Assembly: GCA_947584595.1 (NCBI GenBank) | Contig: CANPWP010000008.1 | Span: 1 to 64,000, forward strand | Length of the DNA stretch: 64,000 nt | DNA from: an uncultured Clostridia bacterium | Lineage (GTDB): Bacteria; Bacillota; Clostridia; Oscillospirales; Acutalibacteraceae | Reading direction: 5' to 3' | Shown here: piece after piece, positions 12,576 to 22,500 of the stretch | Layout: each line of letters opens with the position of its first letter | Numbering within the stretch: the first letter of the stretch is position 1 | Made by a program: the position numbers and the translations under genes | The notes under the pieces: generated by a model | What the model was told of the DNA's origin: nothing | The model's database searches: none | Seen by the model: the letters and a program-made list of their open reading frames with translations, nothing else

Positions 12576-12971
12576 ATGAATATAGCAGGAATTTGTGCGT
12601 TAGCCGTAGTAACTGCCGTAGTTTCTTTAACGCTAAAAAAATATAACGGTGAAATATCTTTAATGCTATGTATTGCAGGGTGTATTTTCATTTTTTTATC
12701 CCTGCTATCATCTTTTACAACACTTTACGATACAGTCAATAAGATATTATCAAATGCAGGAATAAACGTAACATACATAACAGTTTTACTAAAAGCCATA
12801 GGTATTTGTTTTGTGACTGAATTTGCCTGCGACTGTTGTAAGGATGCTGGACAAACTGCCCTTGCAAACAATGTGTCGCTTGCAGGAAAGGTAATGGTAA
12901 TTATAACGGCGATACCGTTGTATAACGAAATTTTAAATACTGTGCTTTCATTAACGGGAGGTGCAGTATGA
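12576..12971 (+). CDS. spoIIIAD: Stage III sporulation protein AD
   Basis: Family-like sequence and position; ATG at 12576. Confidence 0.95.
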   Translation: MNIAGICALAVVTAVVSLTLKKYNGEISLMLCIAGCIFIFLSLLSSFTTLYDTVNKILSNAGINVTYITVLLKAIGICFVTEFACDCCKDAGQTALANNVSLAGKVMVIITAIPLYNEILNTVLSLTGGAV

Positions 12972-14128
12972 AAAAACTTTTTTTATTTGCATCGGTTTTT
13001 ATTATAGCTTTGTCATTTTCCGTATTTTCAGCAAATGCAGAGGAAACAGAAAGTACTGAAAGTACAAAATTAGATTCTTATGAGATAATCAGTGACGAAG
13101 ATAGACAAGGTCTGTTTGATTCTTTATCCGATGAAGCAAAAAAATCATTGTCTAATTTAGGTATAGAATCAATAAATCCCGATTTTATCGATAATCTAAC
13201 GTTTGATAAAATTATATCCGAGATTATATCAAATGCTGCAAACGTATCAAAAAATCCTCTTAAATCAATGCTGTCTGTAATATCAATAATGCTGTTAAGC
13301 TCAATGCTCAGCGGTTTAAAAAATTCATTAAATAACCGAAAAATGCAGCAGGTTATAGATGTTGTTTCTACTTTATGTATTACTTCAGCGTTAGTGCTTC
13401 CTGTAAGTAATGTAATTATAAATACAACAAATACGGTTTTAACTTCTTCAAATTTTATGCTTGCATATATACCTATAATGCTTGTTGTATTGGTAAGTTC
13501 AGGAAAAGCGGTAAGCGGAAGCGCTTACTATTCTATGATGGTTATGGCAGGACAGGCTGTTTCTCAAGTTGCATCTAAGGTTATAGCACCTTTGTTAAAT
13601 TCATTTTTAGGTATAAGTATAGCGGCTTCAATTTCTCCGAATATTAACTTGTCGGGAATTACAAACTATATCGGAAAAATTATAAAATGGCTTTTAGGTT
13701 TTATAATGACAATGTTTACGGCTCTTTTATCTTTCAGACAGATAATAACAACATCAGTCGATAATGTCTCTACCCGTGCTGTAAGGTTTACTTTAACTTC
13801 TCTTGTCCCAGTAGTAGGCTCAGCCTTATCTGATGCGTATAAAACAATACAGAGCAGTGTTAATTTAATAAAGTCAGGATTAGGCGTATTTGTAATAATA
13901 GCAATTTTCATTGTTTTCTTGCCAATTATACTTGAATGTCTTATTTGGGTTTTAACTATAGGTATCACAAAATCGGTAGGAGAAGTTTTAAATCTCTCTC
14001 AGCCGTGTAAAGTGCTTGAAGCGGTTACAACAGTTATTACGACCTTGTTGGCAATAATATTCTGCATTATGGCAGTATTTATTATCTCTACCGCTATTGT
14101 GCTTCTGATGGGAGGTGCAAGTCAATGA
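12968..14128 (+). CDS. spoIIIAE: Stage III sporulation protein AE
   Basis: Signal peptide plus polytopic membrane protein, position. Confidence 0.95.
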   Translation: MKKLFLFASVFIIALSFSVFSANAEETESTESTKLDSYEIISDEDRQGLFDSLSDEAKKSLSNLGIESINPDFIDNLTFDKIISEIISNAANVSKNPLKSMLSVISIMLLSSMLSGLKNSLNNRKMQQVIDVVSTLCITSALVLPVSNVIINTTNTVLTSSNFMLAYIPIMLVVLVSSGKAVSGSAYYSMMVMAGQAVSQVASKVIAPLLNSFLGISIAASISPNINLSGITNYIGKIIKWLLGFIMTMFTALLSFRQIITTSVDNVSTRAVRFTLTSLVPVVGSALSDAYKTIQSSVNLIKSGLGVFVIIAIFIVFLPIILECLIWVLTIGITKSVGEVLNLSQPCKVLEAVTTVITTLLAIIFCIMAVFIISTAIVLLMGGASQ

Positions 14129-14598
14129 GCACGGTTGTTTCTGTTTGCAGTGCAATATGCATAGTCGCAATCGGAGGAGCGTTAATTTCCATAATTTTGC
14201 CTGACGGAAATACTAAAAAAATACTTTCTCTTGTATTAGGTGCATTTTTGCTGTGCTCTATGATATTGCCTGTAAAAAATGCAATAAATGATATGAGTTT
14301 GGAAATAGGAGATTTTCCAAAAGAAAAACAAATTACTGCATCTGCCGATGAAGTTTATACAGACAGCGTAATAAAAGAAACGGAAAACACATTGGCTGAA
14401 ACTCTTGACGGCTTGCTGAAAAGCGAAAACATTAATGTTAAAAGAATACGTATTTATTTAAAAGAGGATGAAAACTTGGGAATAATTATAAGCAGGATAA
14501 GCATATATATAGACAAAAAGAATAATTCAAAGGTATTCAGAATTAAAGAAATAACAGAAGAAAACTTTGGACAAACGCCCTTTGTCATTGCGGAGTAA
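14125..14598 (+). CDS. spoIIIAF: Stage III sporulation protein AF
   Basis: Two TM segments plus soluble C-terminus, position. Confidence 0.92.
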   Translation: MSTVVSVCSAICIVAIGGALISIILPDGNTKKILSLVLGAFLLCSMILPVKNAINDMSLEIGDFPKEKQITASADEVYTDSVIKETENTLAETLDGLLKSENINVKRIRIYLKEDENLGIIISRISIYIDKKNNSKVFRIKEITEENFGQTPFVIAE

Positions 14599-14601
14599 AA
14601 T

Positions 14602-15051
14602 ATGAGAGAAAGAACATCTTTTAAAGAAATGTTTAAAAGTGAAAAGATAAAGAAGTTTATAATAATAGCCGGTTTTGTAGGAATAGGACTTATATTTATC
14701 TCAACCTTTTTCAATTTTGATTCGGCAGAAAATATCGATACTCCCGCCACATCTGAAAATGCAGTAGATGAGTACTGTGATGATATGCAGTCAGATATTA
14801 AAAATATGGTTGAAAGTATAGAGGGGGTAGGAAAAGCAAAAGTACTTCTTACTATAGAAAATTCGGTCGAGTATGTTTATCGTGACAACAGCGACACTAA
14901 AACAAAAGAAATAGAGCCTGTTATAAGGGGAGTAGTTGTCGTATGTCAGGGCGGTGATAATCCCGTTGTTGTAGAAAGAGTTTTGTCAGCAGTTACAAAA
15001 GCTCTTAATATATCTACATCTAAAGTATGTGTAACAAAATTAAAAAATTAA
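14602..15051 (+). CDS. spoIIIAG: Stage III sporulation protein AG
   Basis: Ring-building motif GVGKAKVLLTIENSVEYVY, position. Confidence 0.94.
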   Translation: MRERTSFKEMFKSEKIKKFIIIAGFVGIGLIFISTFFNFDSAENIDTPATSENAVDEYCDDMQSDIKNMVESIEGVGKAKVLLTIENSVEYVYRDNSDTKTKEIEPVIRGVVVVCQGGDNPVVVERVLSAVTKALNISTSKVCVTKLKN

Positions 15052-15069
15052 AATTATAGGAGGAATAAA

Positions 15070-15627
15070 ATGAAATTTCAAAAAAAACACATTGTGTTAG
15101 GAACTTTAATTATTGCTTTGGGAGCTGCGGTTTATATAAACTGGCAGTTTGCAGAAAATCAGAATTTAAAACAATCTTCAAAGGAACTTGGTTCTGCTCA
15201 GTATGTAAACGCAACTTCATCTACTGAAAAAACAAGTACATATGATGAGGTAGCTGAAACATCAAATATGACAGGTGAACAGCAGGCATTTTTTGCAAAT
15301 GCACGCAATGAGCGTGACCAGACTCAGGATAAAATAATAGATACTGCTAATGAAGTGTTAAGCAGTGATGCGGCATCACAAGACGATCAAGCTGCAGCAG
15401 TAGAAAATATAAAACAGCTTTTAAAGAATTTTACTTATCAGGACAGCGTTGAAAGCATTTTAAAGGCTAAAGGCTTTACACAATGTCTTTGCTATATTTC
15501 AGATCAGGGCTGTAATGTTATAGTTTTAAAGGATGAAATGAATGATACATCTGCTTTAATGATTAAAGCGGCGGTTACATCACAAATTGATATGTCTTTT
15601 GATAGCATAACAATAGTTGAGGTTTGA
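15070..15627 (+). CDS. spoIIIAH: Stage III sporulation protein AH
   Basis: Single TM N-terminus and SpoIIIAH-like C-terminus, position. Confidence 0.94.
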   Translation: MKFQKKHIVLGTLIIALGAAVYINWQFAENQNLKQSSKELGSAQYVNATSSTEKTSTYDEVAETSNMTGEQQAFFANARNERDQTQDKIIDTANEVLSSDAASQDDQAAAVENIKQLLKNFTYQDSVESILKAKGFTQCLCYISDQGCNVIVLKDEMNDTSALMIKAAVTSQIDMSFDSITIVEV

Positions 15628-15645
15628 TCTAATAATATAAACCAT

Positions 15646-15684
15646 AAAGCGCAGTTAAAAGCATAATGCTCTTAACTGCGCTTT
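15646..15684. terminator. Bidirectional terminator between spoIIIAH and antiporter
   Basis: AAAGCGCAGTTAAaAGCATaATGCTcTTAACTGCGCTTT. Confidence 0.75.
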
Positions 15685-15756
15685 GACTTGTAAAAAGAAA
15701 CTATTTTATTGTAAATAAAAAATGGACAACTTTTGCTGATTTTTAGATAGATTTTA

Positions 15757-16725
15757 TTATAGATTGGATACCAACAGATAAGAAAAATATGCAGCATAGC
15801 ATAATAATAAAATTACGCCGCCAAATCGTGTCAGCTTTTTCTTTTTGAAACAGCATATTAAAAGAACTATTGCGGCAATTAATGAGACAATGCTGTCAAG
15901 AACAAAGGATAAATCAAAATTAACCGACGTAATCAATGCAGACGTACCTGCAACAAACAAAATGTTAAAAATGTTGCTTCCTACAATGTTTCCTATTGCA
16001 ATATCATTATTTCCTTTTTTAGCGGCAATTGCTGAAGTTACAAGCTCAGGAAGCGATGTTCCGAATGCAACTATTGTAAGACCGATAATTCTGTCGCTGA
16101 CGCCAAAAGTTTTTGCAATAAATGTAGCGCTGTTTACGGTGAAATTACTTCCGATTATTATAAGTGCAAGTCCTATAATTGTAATTAAAATCATAAACCA
16201 CCACTTACTTTTCAGACCGCCTTGAGGCTTGGGAGTTTCAATTTCATTAGGATTCCTTATCGGCTTTTCTGATTTTGAAATCATAATTAAATAAACAAGA
16301 AAAGCAAATAAAATTATCCAAAGAATTATACCGTCAATCAAGCCTAATGAATAACCGATAAAACCCAGTATAGGGAAAAACGCAGATAATAAAATTAAAA
16401 ACGGCATTTCATATTTTATTGTGTTAGGTTTAACTGCAACCGGTGTGATGATTGAAGTAATACCTAAAATTAAAAAAATATTTATAATATTGCTTCCAAG
16501 CACATTTCCAACGGTAATACCGCCGTTATTCTGAAGTGCAGCAGTAATACTGACAGCCGCTTCGGGAGCGCTTGTACCGAGAGCTACGATTGTTAAGCCT
16601 ATAACAATTTGAGGAATATTCATTTTTGTTGCGATACCTGCCGCACCGTCAACAAACCAGTCGGCACCCTTTATCAGCAAGACAAATCCGAAAAGTAAAA
16701 GCAAAATCTGCAAAAAAATGTCCAT
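15757..16725 (-). CDS. Calcium/sodium antiporter family (CaCA, YrbG-like)
   Basis: Duplicated alpha repeats: GLTIVALGTSAPEAAVSI and GLTIVAFGTSLPELVTS, GNxxGSNIxNI. Confidence 0.95.
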   Translation of the reverse strand: MDIFLQILLLLFGFVLLIKGADWFVDGAAGIATKMNIPQIVIGLTIVALGTSAPEAAVSITAALQNNGGITVGNVLGSNIINIFLILGITSIITPVAVKPNTIKYEMPFLILLSAFFPILGFIGYSLGLIDGIILWIILFAFLVYLIMISKSEKPIRNPNEIETPKPQGGLKSKWWFMILITIIGLALIIIGSNFTVNSATFIAKTFGVSDRIIGLTIVAFGTSLPELVTSAIAAKKGNNDIAIGNIVGSNIFNILFVAGTSALITSVNFDLSFVLDSIVSLIAAIVLLICCFKKKKLTRFGGVILLLCYAAYFSYLLVSNL

Positions 16726-16760
16726 TAAATCACTCCATAAAAATTAAAATAATAAAAATA

Positions 16761-16792
16761 AAGACTTCTAACGCCAAAGCGTCAAAAGTCTT
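16761..16792 (-). terminator. Terminator (expression platform) of antiporter leader
   Basis: Reverse strand AAGACTTTTGACGC-tttg-GCGTTAGAAGTCTT then TATTTTTATTATTTT. Confidence 0.75.
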
Positions 16793-16872
16793 GTTCTTTC
16801 TAAAGAAAGTGTGCAACCACGGAGTTATTTTCCGGGTATATGTTGATTGCACAATAGCAACTACTCCCTTTT
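16784..16872 (-). promoter_or_regulatory. yybP-ykoY (Mn2+) riboswitch-like leader upstream of antiporter
   Basis: Reverse strand AAAAGGGAGUAG...ACCCGGAAAAUAACUCCGUGGUUGC...AAGACUUUU; the 5' and 3' conserved strands can form P1, and the 3' strand overlaps the terminator stem. Confidence 0.72.
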
Positions 16873-16992
16873 AACAGTAATAAAATAACATATCTTTAAA
16901 AAGCTGTCAATAAGGTTTTTTCCGTGTTTACAACGATTTCCTTTTGTGATATACTTAAAATACTTATAAATTCAAAGAAATGTTGTGATTAT

Positions 16993-17433
16993 ATGTGTAA
17001 AAACACAGATACGGAATCTTATAATATTACAAGAAGAAGTGCAAGAGAACAAGCCTTTATTCTGTTGTTTGAGATGAGTTTTTCAGAAGATAAATTTTCA
17101 CTTGAACAAATAAAAGAAAATGCTATGGATAGCAGGGACGTTGAGTTTTGCGAGTATGCAGTAAAGTCGGCTCAGTATGTTAATAAAAATATTACTGAAA
17201 TTGATAAAATTATTTCATCTCATTTAAAAAAAGGTTGGAAAATATCAAGAATTTCAAAAGTATCATTGGCTGTTTTAAGACTTGCAATTTACGAAATGAA
17301 ATATGAAGATGAAATACCGATTGGAGTTTCAATCAACGAAGCAGTAGAACTTTCTAAAAAGTATTCAATTGACGAAAGCGGATTTGTCAACGGTGTTCTC
17401 GGTTCCGTTTCAAGAGACTTGGAGAACAGTTAA
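16993..17433 (+). CDS. nusB: Transcription antitermination factor NusB
   Basis: SAREQAFILLFEM, IGVSINEAVELSKKYS, FVNGVLGSV; likely ATG at 16993. Confidence 0.95.
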   Translation: MCKNTDTESYNITRRSAREQAFILLFEMSFSEDKFSLEQIKENAMDSRDVEFCEYAVKSAQYVNKNITEIDKIISSHLKKGWKISRISKVSLAVLRLAIYEMKYEDEIPIGVSINEAVELSKKYSIDESGFVNGVLGSVSRDLENS

Positions 17434-18383
17434 TGTCTTTTTATCTTGGAATAGATACAAGTAATTATACAACATCGACTGCAATATATAATTCGGAAAC
17501 CGATGAAATCATACAAAGTAAAAAGCTTTTGCCTGTAAAGTCAGGTGGGCTTGGACTGCGGCAAAGCGATGCTGTATTTCATCATACACAGCAATTAAAT
17601 GTTCTTTTTTCAGAGCTTTTGCAAAAATTTAACGGCAACATTACTGCAATAGGGGTTTCATCAAAACCACGTCCCTGCGAGGGTTCATATATGCCATGCT
17701 TTACGGTCGGATTAAACAGTGCAAAAATGCTTTCGGACGCTTTAAAAGTACCGTTATATACTTTTTCTCATCAGGAGGGTCATATTTCTGTGGCATTGTA
17801 TTCGGCAAATAAAAAGGAACTTTTTAATGAAAGATTTTTAGCTTTTCATATAAGCGGCGGCACAACTGAGGCTTTAATTGTAAATCCAAATGATTATTTA
17901 GGATTTAATATAGATATTGCGGCTAAAACACTTGATTTAAATGCAGGTCAGGCAATTGACAGAGTAGGATTAATGTTAGGTTGTTCATTTCCCTGCGGAA
18001 AAGAGCTTGAACAGCTTGCATTAAACTGCAATGATGATATAAAAGTAAAGCCTGCATTAAAGGATTGTAACTGCTGTTTAAGCGGAGTGGAAAATCTCTG
18101 TAAAAATGCTTTAAAACAGGGAAAGCCGAAAGAATATGTTGCAAAATTCTGCTTAACTTATATTGAAAAAACAATTTTTCTTATGACCAAAAAATTAAAA
18201 GAAAAATATGGAAATTTGCCTGTTGTATACGCAGGAGGAGTTATGTCTAACTCAATAATACGGAAAAATATATCCGACTTAATAAATTGTTCGTTTGCAA
18301 AACCCGAGTATTCCTGCGATAACGGTGCAGGAATTGCGTATCTTGCATTCAGAAAGGATTCTTATGACAAATCCACAATTTAA
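17433..18383 (+). CDS. TsaD/Kae1 paralogue (M22 family, O-sialoglycoprotein endopeptidase-like)
   Basis: LGIDTSNYTTSTAIY, HQEGH metal motif, YAGGVMSNS. Confidence 0.85.
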   Translation: MSFYLGIDTSNYTTSTAIYNSETDEIIQSKKLLPVKSGGLGLRQSDAVFHHTQQLNVLFSELLQKFNGNITAIGVSSKPRPCEGSYMPCFTVGLNSAKMLSDALKVPLYTFSHQEGHISVALYSANKKELFNERFLAFHISGGTTEALIVNPNDYLGFNIDIAAKTLDLNAGQAIDRVGLMLGCSFPCGKELEQLALNCNDDIKVKPALKDCNCCLSGVENLCKNALKQGKPKEYVAKFCLTYIEKTIFLMTKKLKEKYGNLPVVYAGGVMSNSIIRKNISDLINCSFAKPEYSCDNGAGIAYLAFRKDSYDKSTI

Positions 18384-19578
18384 AACGCCTAAAGTTATAT
18401 CTGTATCACAGCTTAATTTTTATATAAAATCCCTTCTGGATAATGATATGAATTTAAATGCAGTTTTTATTACAGGAGAAATTTCAAATTTAACAGACCA
18501 TTATAAAAGCGGACATATTTATTTATCTTTAAAAGACGATAAATCTGTTTTGAAAGCTGTAATGTTTTCAGGCAATGCAAGAAGACTTAAGTTTACTCCC
18601 GAAAACGGTATGAAAGTGCTTGTATGCGGAAGAGTTACGGTATATGAGCCTACAGGTCAGTATCAGCTTTATATTGAAGAAATGCAGCCTGCGGGAATGG
18701 GAGAATTATCTCTTGCTTATGAACAGCTTAAACATAAGCTTGAAAAGTTGGGAATGTTTGATAAATCAATAAAAAAGCCTATTCCAAAATTTCCGAGAAC
18801 AGTAGGAGTTATCACTTCTCCCACAGGTGCGGCAATTCAGGATATAAAAAATATTTTAGCTAGAAGATTTCCTTGTGTAGATATTGTAATTGCCCCTGTT
18901 ATTGTTCAGGGAGAAAGTGCACCCGGACAGCTTGTTGACGCCGTTAATAAAATGGATTTTTACAACATTGCCGATGTTATAATTATCGGCAGAGGCGGAG
19001 GTTCAATAGAAGACTTATGGGCATTTAACAGCGAGGAACTTGCTTTTGCAATATATAACTGCAAAACACCTGTTATTTCTGCGGTAGGTCATGAAACCGA
19101 TTTTACAATATGTGATTTTGTATCAGACCTTCGTGCGCCAACTCCGTCAGCCGCCGCTGAATTAGCCGTTCCCGATAAAAGCGAACTGATTGCTTATTAT
19201 AATTCGCAAAAACAGTATATTTATTCAATGCTTGATTCAAAGCTTCAGTCATATTATAAAGAGCTAAATGCGATACAGGGTGAAATAAATATAAATTCAC
19301 CGATTAAACAAATTAATAGATATAATAACGATTTAAAAGTATATAAAGAAAAAGTATTAACAAGTTTAAAATTTGATTTTGAAAAGAATTATCAAAATGT
19401 AAATTCCTTAGCAAATCAGCTTGAAGCATTAAATCCTGTTTCCGTTTTAAAAAGAGGTTATTCTTTTTCAGAAAAAGACGGAAATGTTATAACATCAGTA
19501 AAACAGGTAAAAACAAATGATGTTATTGATATAAATTTAAGTGACGGAAAAATATCTGCAAAGGTAATAGGTGAGTAA
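18364..19578 (+). CDS. xseA: Exodeoxyribonuclease VII large subunit
   Basis: OB-fold N-terminus, GVITSPTGAAIQDI, RGGGSIEDLWAFN, DLRAPTPSAAAE. Confidence 0.97.
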   Translation: MTNPQFKTPKVISVSQLNFYIKSLLDNDMNLNAVFITGEISNLTDHYKSGHIYLSLKDDKSVLKAVMFSGNARRLKFTPENGMKVLVCGRVTVYEPTGQYQLYIEEMQPAGMGELSLAYEQLKHKLEKLGMFDKSIKKPIPKFPRTVGVITSPTGAAIQDIKNILARRFPCVDIVIAPVIVQGESAPGQLVDAVNKMDFYNIADVIIIGRGGGSIEDLWAFNSEELAFAIYNCKTPVISAVGHETDFTICDFVSDLRAPTPSAAAELAVPDKSELIAYYNSQKQYIYSMLDSKLQSYYKELNAIQGEININSPIKQINRYNNDLKVYKEKVLTSLKFDFEKNYQNVNSLANQLEALNPVSVLKRGYSFSEKDGNVITSVKQVKTNDVIDINLSDGKISAKVIGE

Positions 19579-19579
19579 T

Positions 19580-22500
19580 ATGTCCTTTGTTCATTTACAC
19601 GTTCATAGTGAATACAGTCTGCTTGACGGTGCATGCCGAATAAGCAGGCTTGCTTCTGCTGCGAAAAAAATGGGGCAAAACGCTCTTGCAATAACCGACC
19701 ACGGTGTAATGTACGGAGTCATAGACTTTTACAGAGCCTGTAAAAAAGAGGGGATAAAGCCTGTAATAGGCTGTGAAGTTTATGTCGCTCCAAGAACACG
19801 TTTTGATAAAACATTTGAATATGATAAGGAATATTATCATATGGTTTTGCTGTGTGAAAACAATAAAGGATATGAAAATCTTATAAAACTTGTTTCCAAG
19901 GGATTTACAGAGGGCTTTTATAATAAGCCGAGAATTGATGACGATTTATTAAAAGAGTATCATGAGGGACTAATTTGTCTTTCAGCTTGTTTAGCTGGTG
20001 AAATTCCTCAAAAGCTGTTAAAAGGAGATTATTCTGCCGCTAAAGAAAAGGCTTTATATTACAGAGATTTATTTGGAGAAAACAACTTTTTCCTTGAACT
20101 TCAGAACCACGGAATTGAAGAACAGCACAGAACAAATCCTGATATAATTAATATTTCCCGGGAAACAGGCATACCTCTTGTTGTAACTAACGACAGCCAC
20201 TATATAGAAAAAGAAGATTCTCGAACACATAGAATTTTGCTGTGTATTCAGACAAACCATACAATAAATGATGAAGATAAAATGGAATTTAAAACCGACG
20301 AATTTTATCTTAAATCAGAAGAAGAAATGCGTACTTTGTTTCCTGATGTACAGCAGGCATTCGATAATACTCAGCTAATAGCAGACAGATGTAATGTAGA
20401 ATTTGAATTTGGCGTAAGAAAACTGCCTCATTTTGATGTTCCCAATAATGAAGACCATTATGAATACTTCAAAAGAAACTGTTATGAGGGTTTGTATAAG
20501 CATTACGGTAATAATCCTGAAAAAAGTTTAATTGAACGCTTGGAATATGAGCTGTCAACCATAAACAGAATGGGTTTTGTTGACTATTATTTAATAGTAA
20601 ATGATTTTATTCAGTATGCAAAAAATCAGGGAATACCCGTAGGACCCGGAAGAGGCTCAGGAGCAGGCTCATTATGCGCATATTGTATCGGAATTACTAA
20701 TGTTGACCCTATTAAATATAATTTGCTGTTTGAGCGTTTTCTTAACCCTGAACGTGTAAGTATGCCTGATTTTGATATCGACTTTTGTAAGGAACGCAGG
20801 GGAGAAGTAATAGATTACGTAATCAGAAAATACGGTGCAGACCACGTCGCTCAAATTATAGCATTCGGTACTATGGCGGCAAGAGGTGCAATAAGAGATG
20901 TCGGCAGAGCATTGGGAATCCCCTATTCAAATGTCGATAAAATTGCAAAGTTGGTTCCAAACGATATAGGAATTACAATTGAAAAAGCTATAGCGTTAAA
21001 CAGCGAATTAAGAGGTCTTTACGAAAATGATTCTCAGGTTAAAAACCTGATTGATATCGCTGTGGCTCTTGAGGGTATGCCAAGACACGCAACAATGCAC
21101 GCCGCAGGTGTCGTTATTACACAACAGCCGGTAAGTAATTATGTACCTTTATCAAAAAATGATGATAATATAGTTACTCAGTTTACAATGACAACATTGG
21201 AAGAACTGGGCCTTTTAAAAATGGATTTTCTTGGACTGAGAAACCTGACGGTTATTGATGATGCAGTCAAGCAGATTAAAGCTCAGAACCCCGATTTTAA
21301 TCTTGATAAAATAAATTATGATGATAAAGCCGTTTTTAATATGATGTCCCAAGGAAATTCAGAGGGTGTATTCCAGTTTGAAAGTCAGGGTATGAAAAAT
21401 GTCCTGACTCAGCTAAAGCCCGAATCCCTTGAAGATTTAATTGCGGTTATTTCCCTTTACCGTCCCGGACCTATGGATAGTATCCCTGCTTATATTGATA
21501 ACAGGCATAATCCCTCTCATATAAAATATAAGCATCCGCTTTTAAAGAATATTTTAGATGTAACATACGGCTGTATAGTTTATCAGGAGCAGGTTATGCA
21601 GATTTTCCGTACACTTGCCGGCTATTCACTTGGCAGAGCCGACATAGTAAGAAGGGCAATGAGCAAGAAAAAGCATGACGTAATGGAAAAAGAACGCCAA
21701 ATTTTTATAAACGGCTTAACTGATGATAAGGGTAACGTAGTAGTTGAGGGTTGTTTAAGACGAGGCGTAGATGAAAAAACAGCAATTTCAATTTATAATG
21801 AAATGGAAAGTTTTGCATCGTACGCTTTTAATAAATCTCACGCTACTGCTTATGCAATTATAGCTTATCAGACCGCATGGCTTAAATGTCATTATCCTAA
21901 GGAATATATGGCGTCATTATTGTCAAGCGTTCTTGATAATCTTAATAAAATGGCAGGTTATATTGCCGAATGTCACAGATTGGGCATAAAAATTCTTCCG
22001 CCTCATATCAACGAGAGCTATTATAAATTCACAGTTGTTAATAAAGATATTCGTTTTGGTCTTTTAGCAATAAAGGGTTTAGGCAGACAGTTCATTGACT
22101 CTGTAATTAAAGAAAGAGAAAAAGGCAAATATACTTCTTTATACAATTTTTGTGAAAGAATGTATGATAAGACAATGAATATCAAAGCACTTGAAAATCT
22201 TATCAAGTGCGGTGCTCTTGATAATCTGGGAGCAAACAGAAGACAAATGCTTGCTGTTGCAAAAACGGTTTTGGACAGCATTACTTTTGAGAGCAGAAAA
22301 AATGTCAGAGGACAAATATCCTTATTTGATACTGATGAAGACTCTAAAGCAACATCTGAACCCGATATTCCTGTTCTGGAAGAGTTTCCGATTTCTGAAT
22401 TACTTTTTATGGAAAACGACGTTGCAGGAATGTATTTAAGCGGACATCCTCTTAATGAATATTTAGACTATGCCGATAAAGCTAAGACTGACAAAATAGG

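Noticed and set aside
10868-15627. spoIIIAA-AH as an unusual secretion-like cluster
   Set aside because: Complete and in canonical order; ordinary for spore formers
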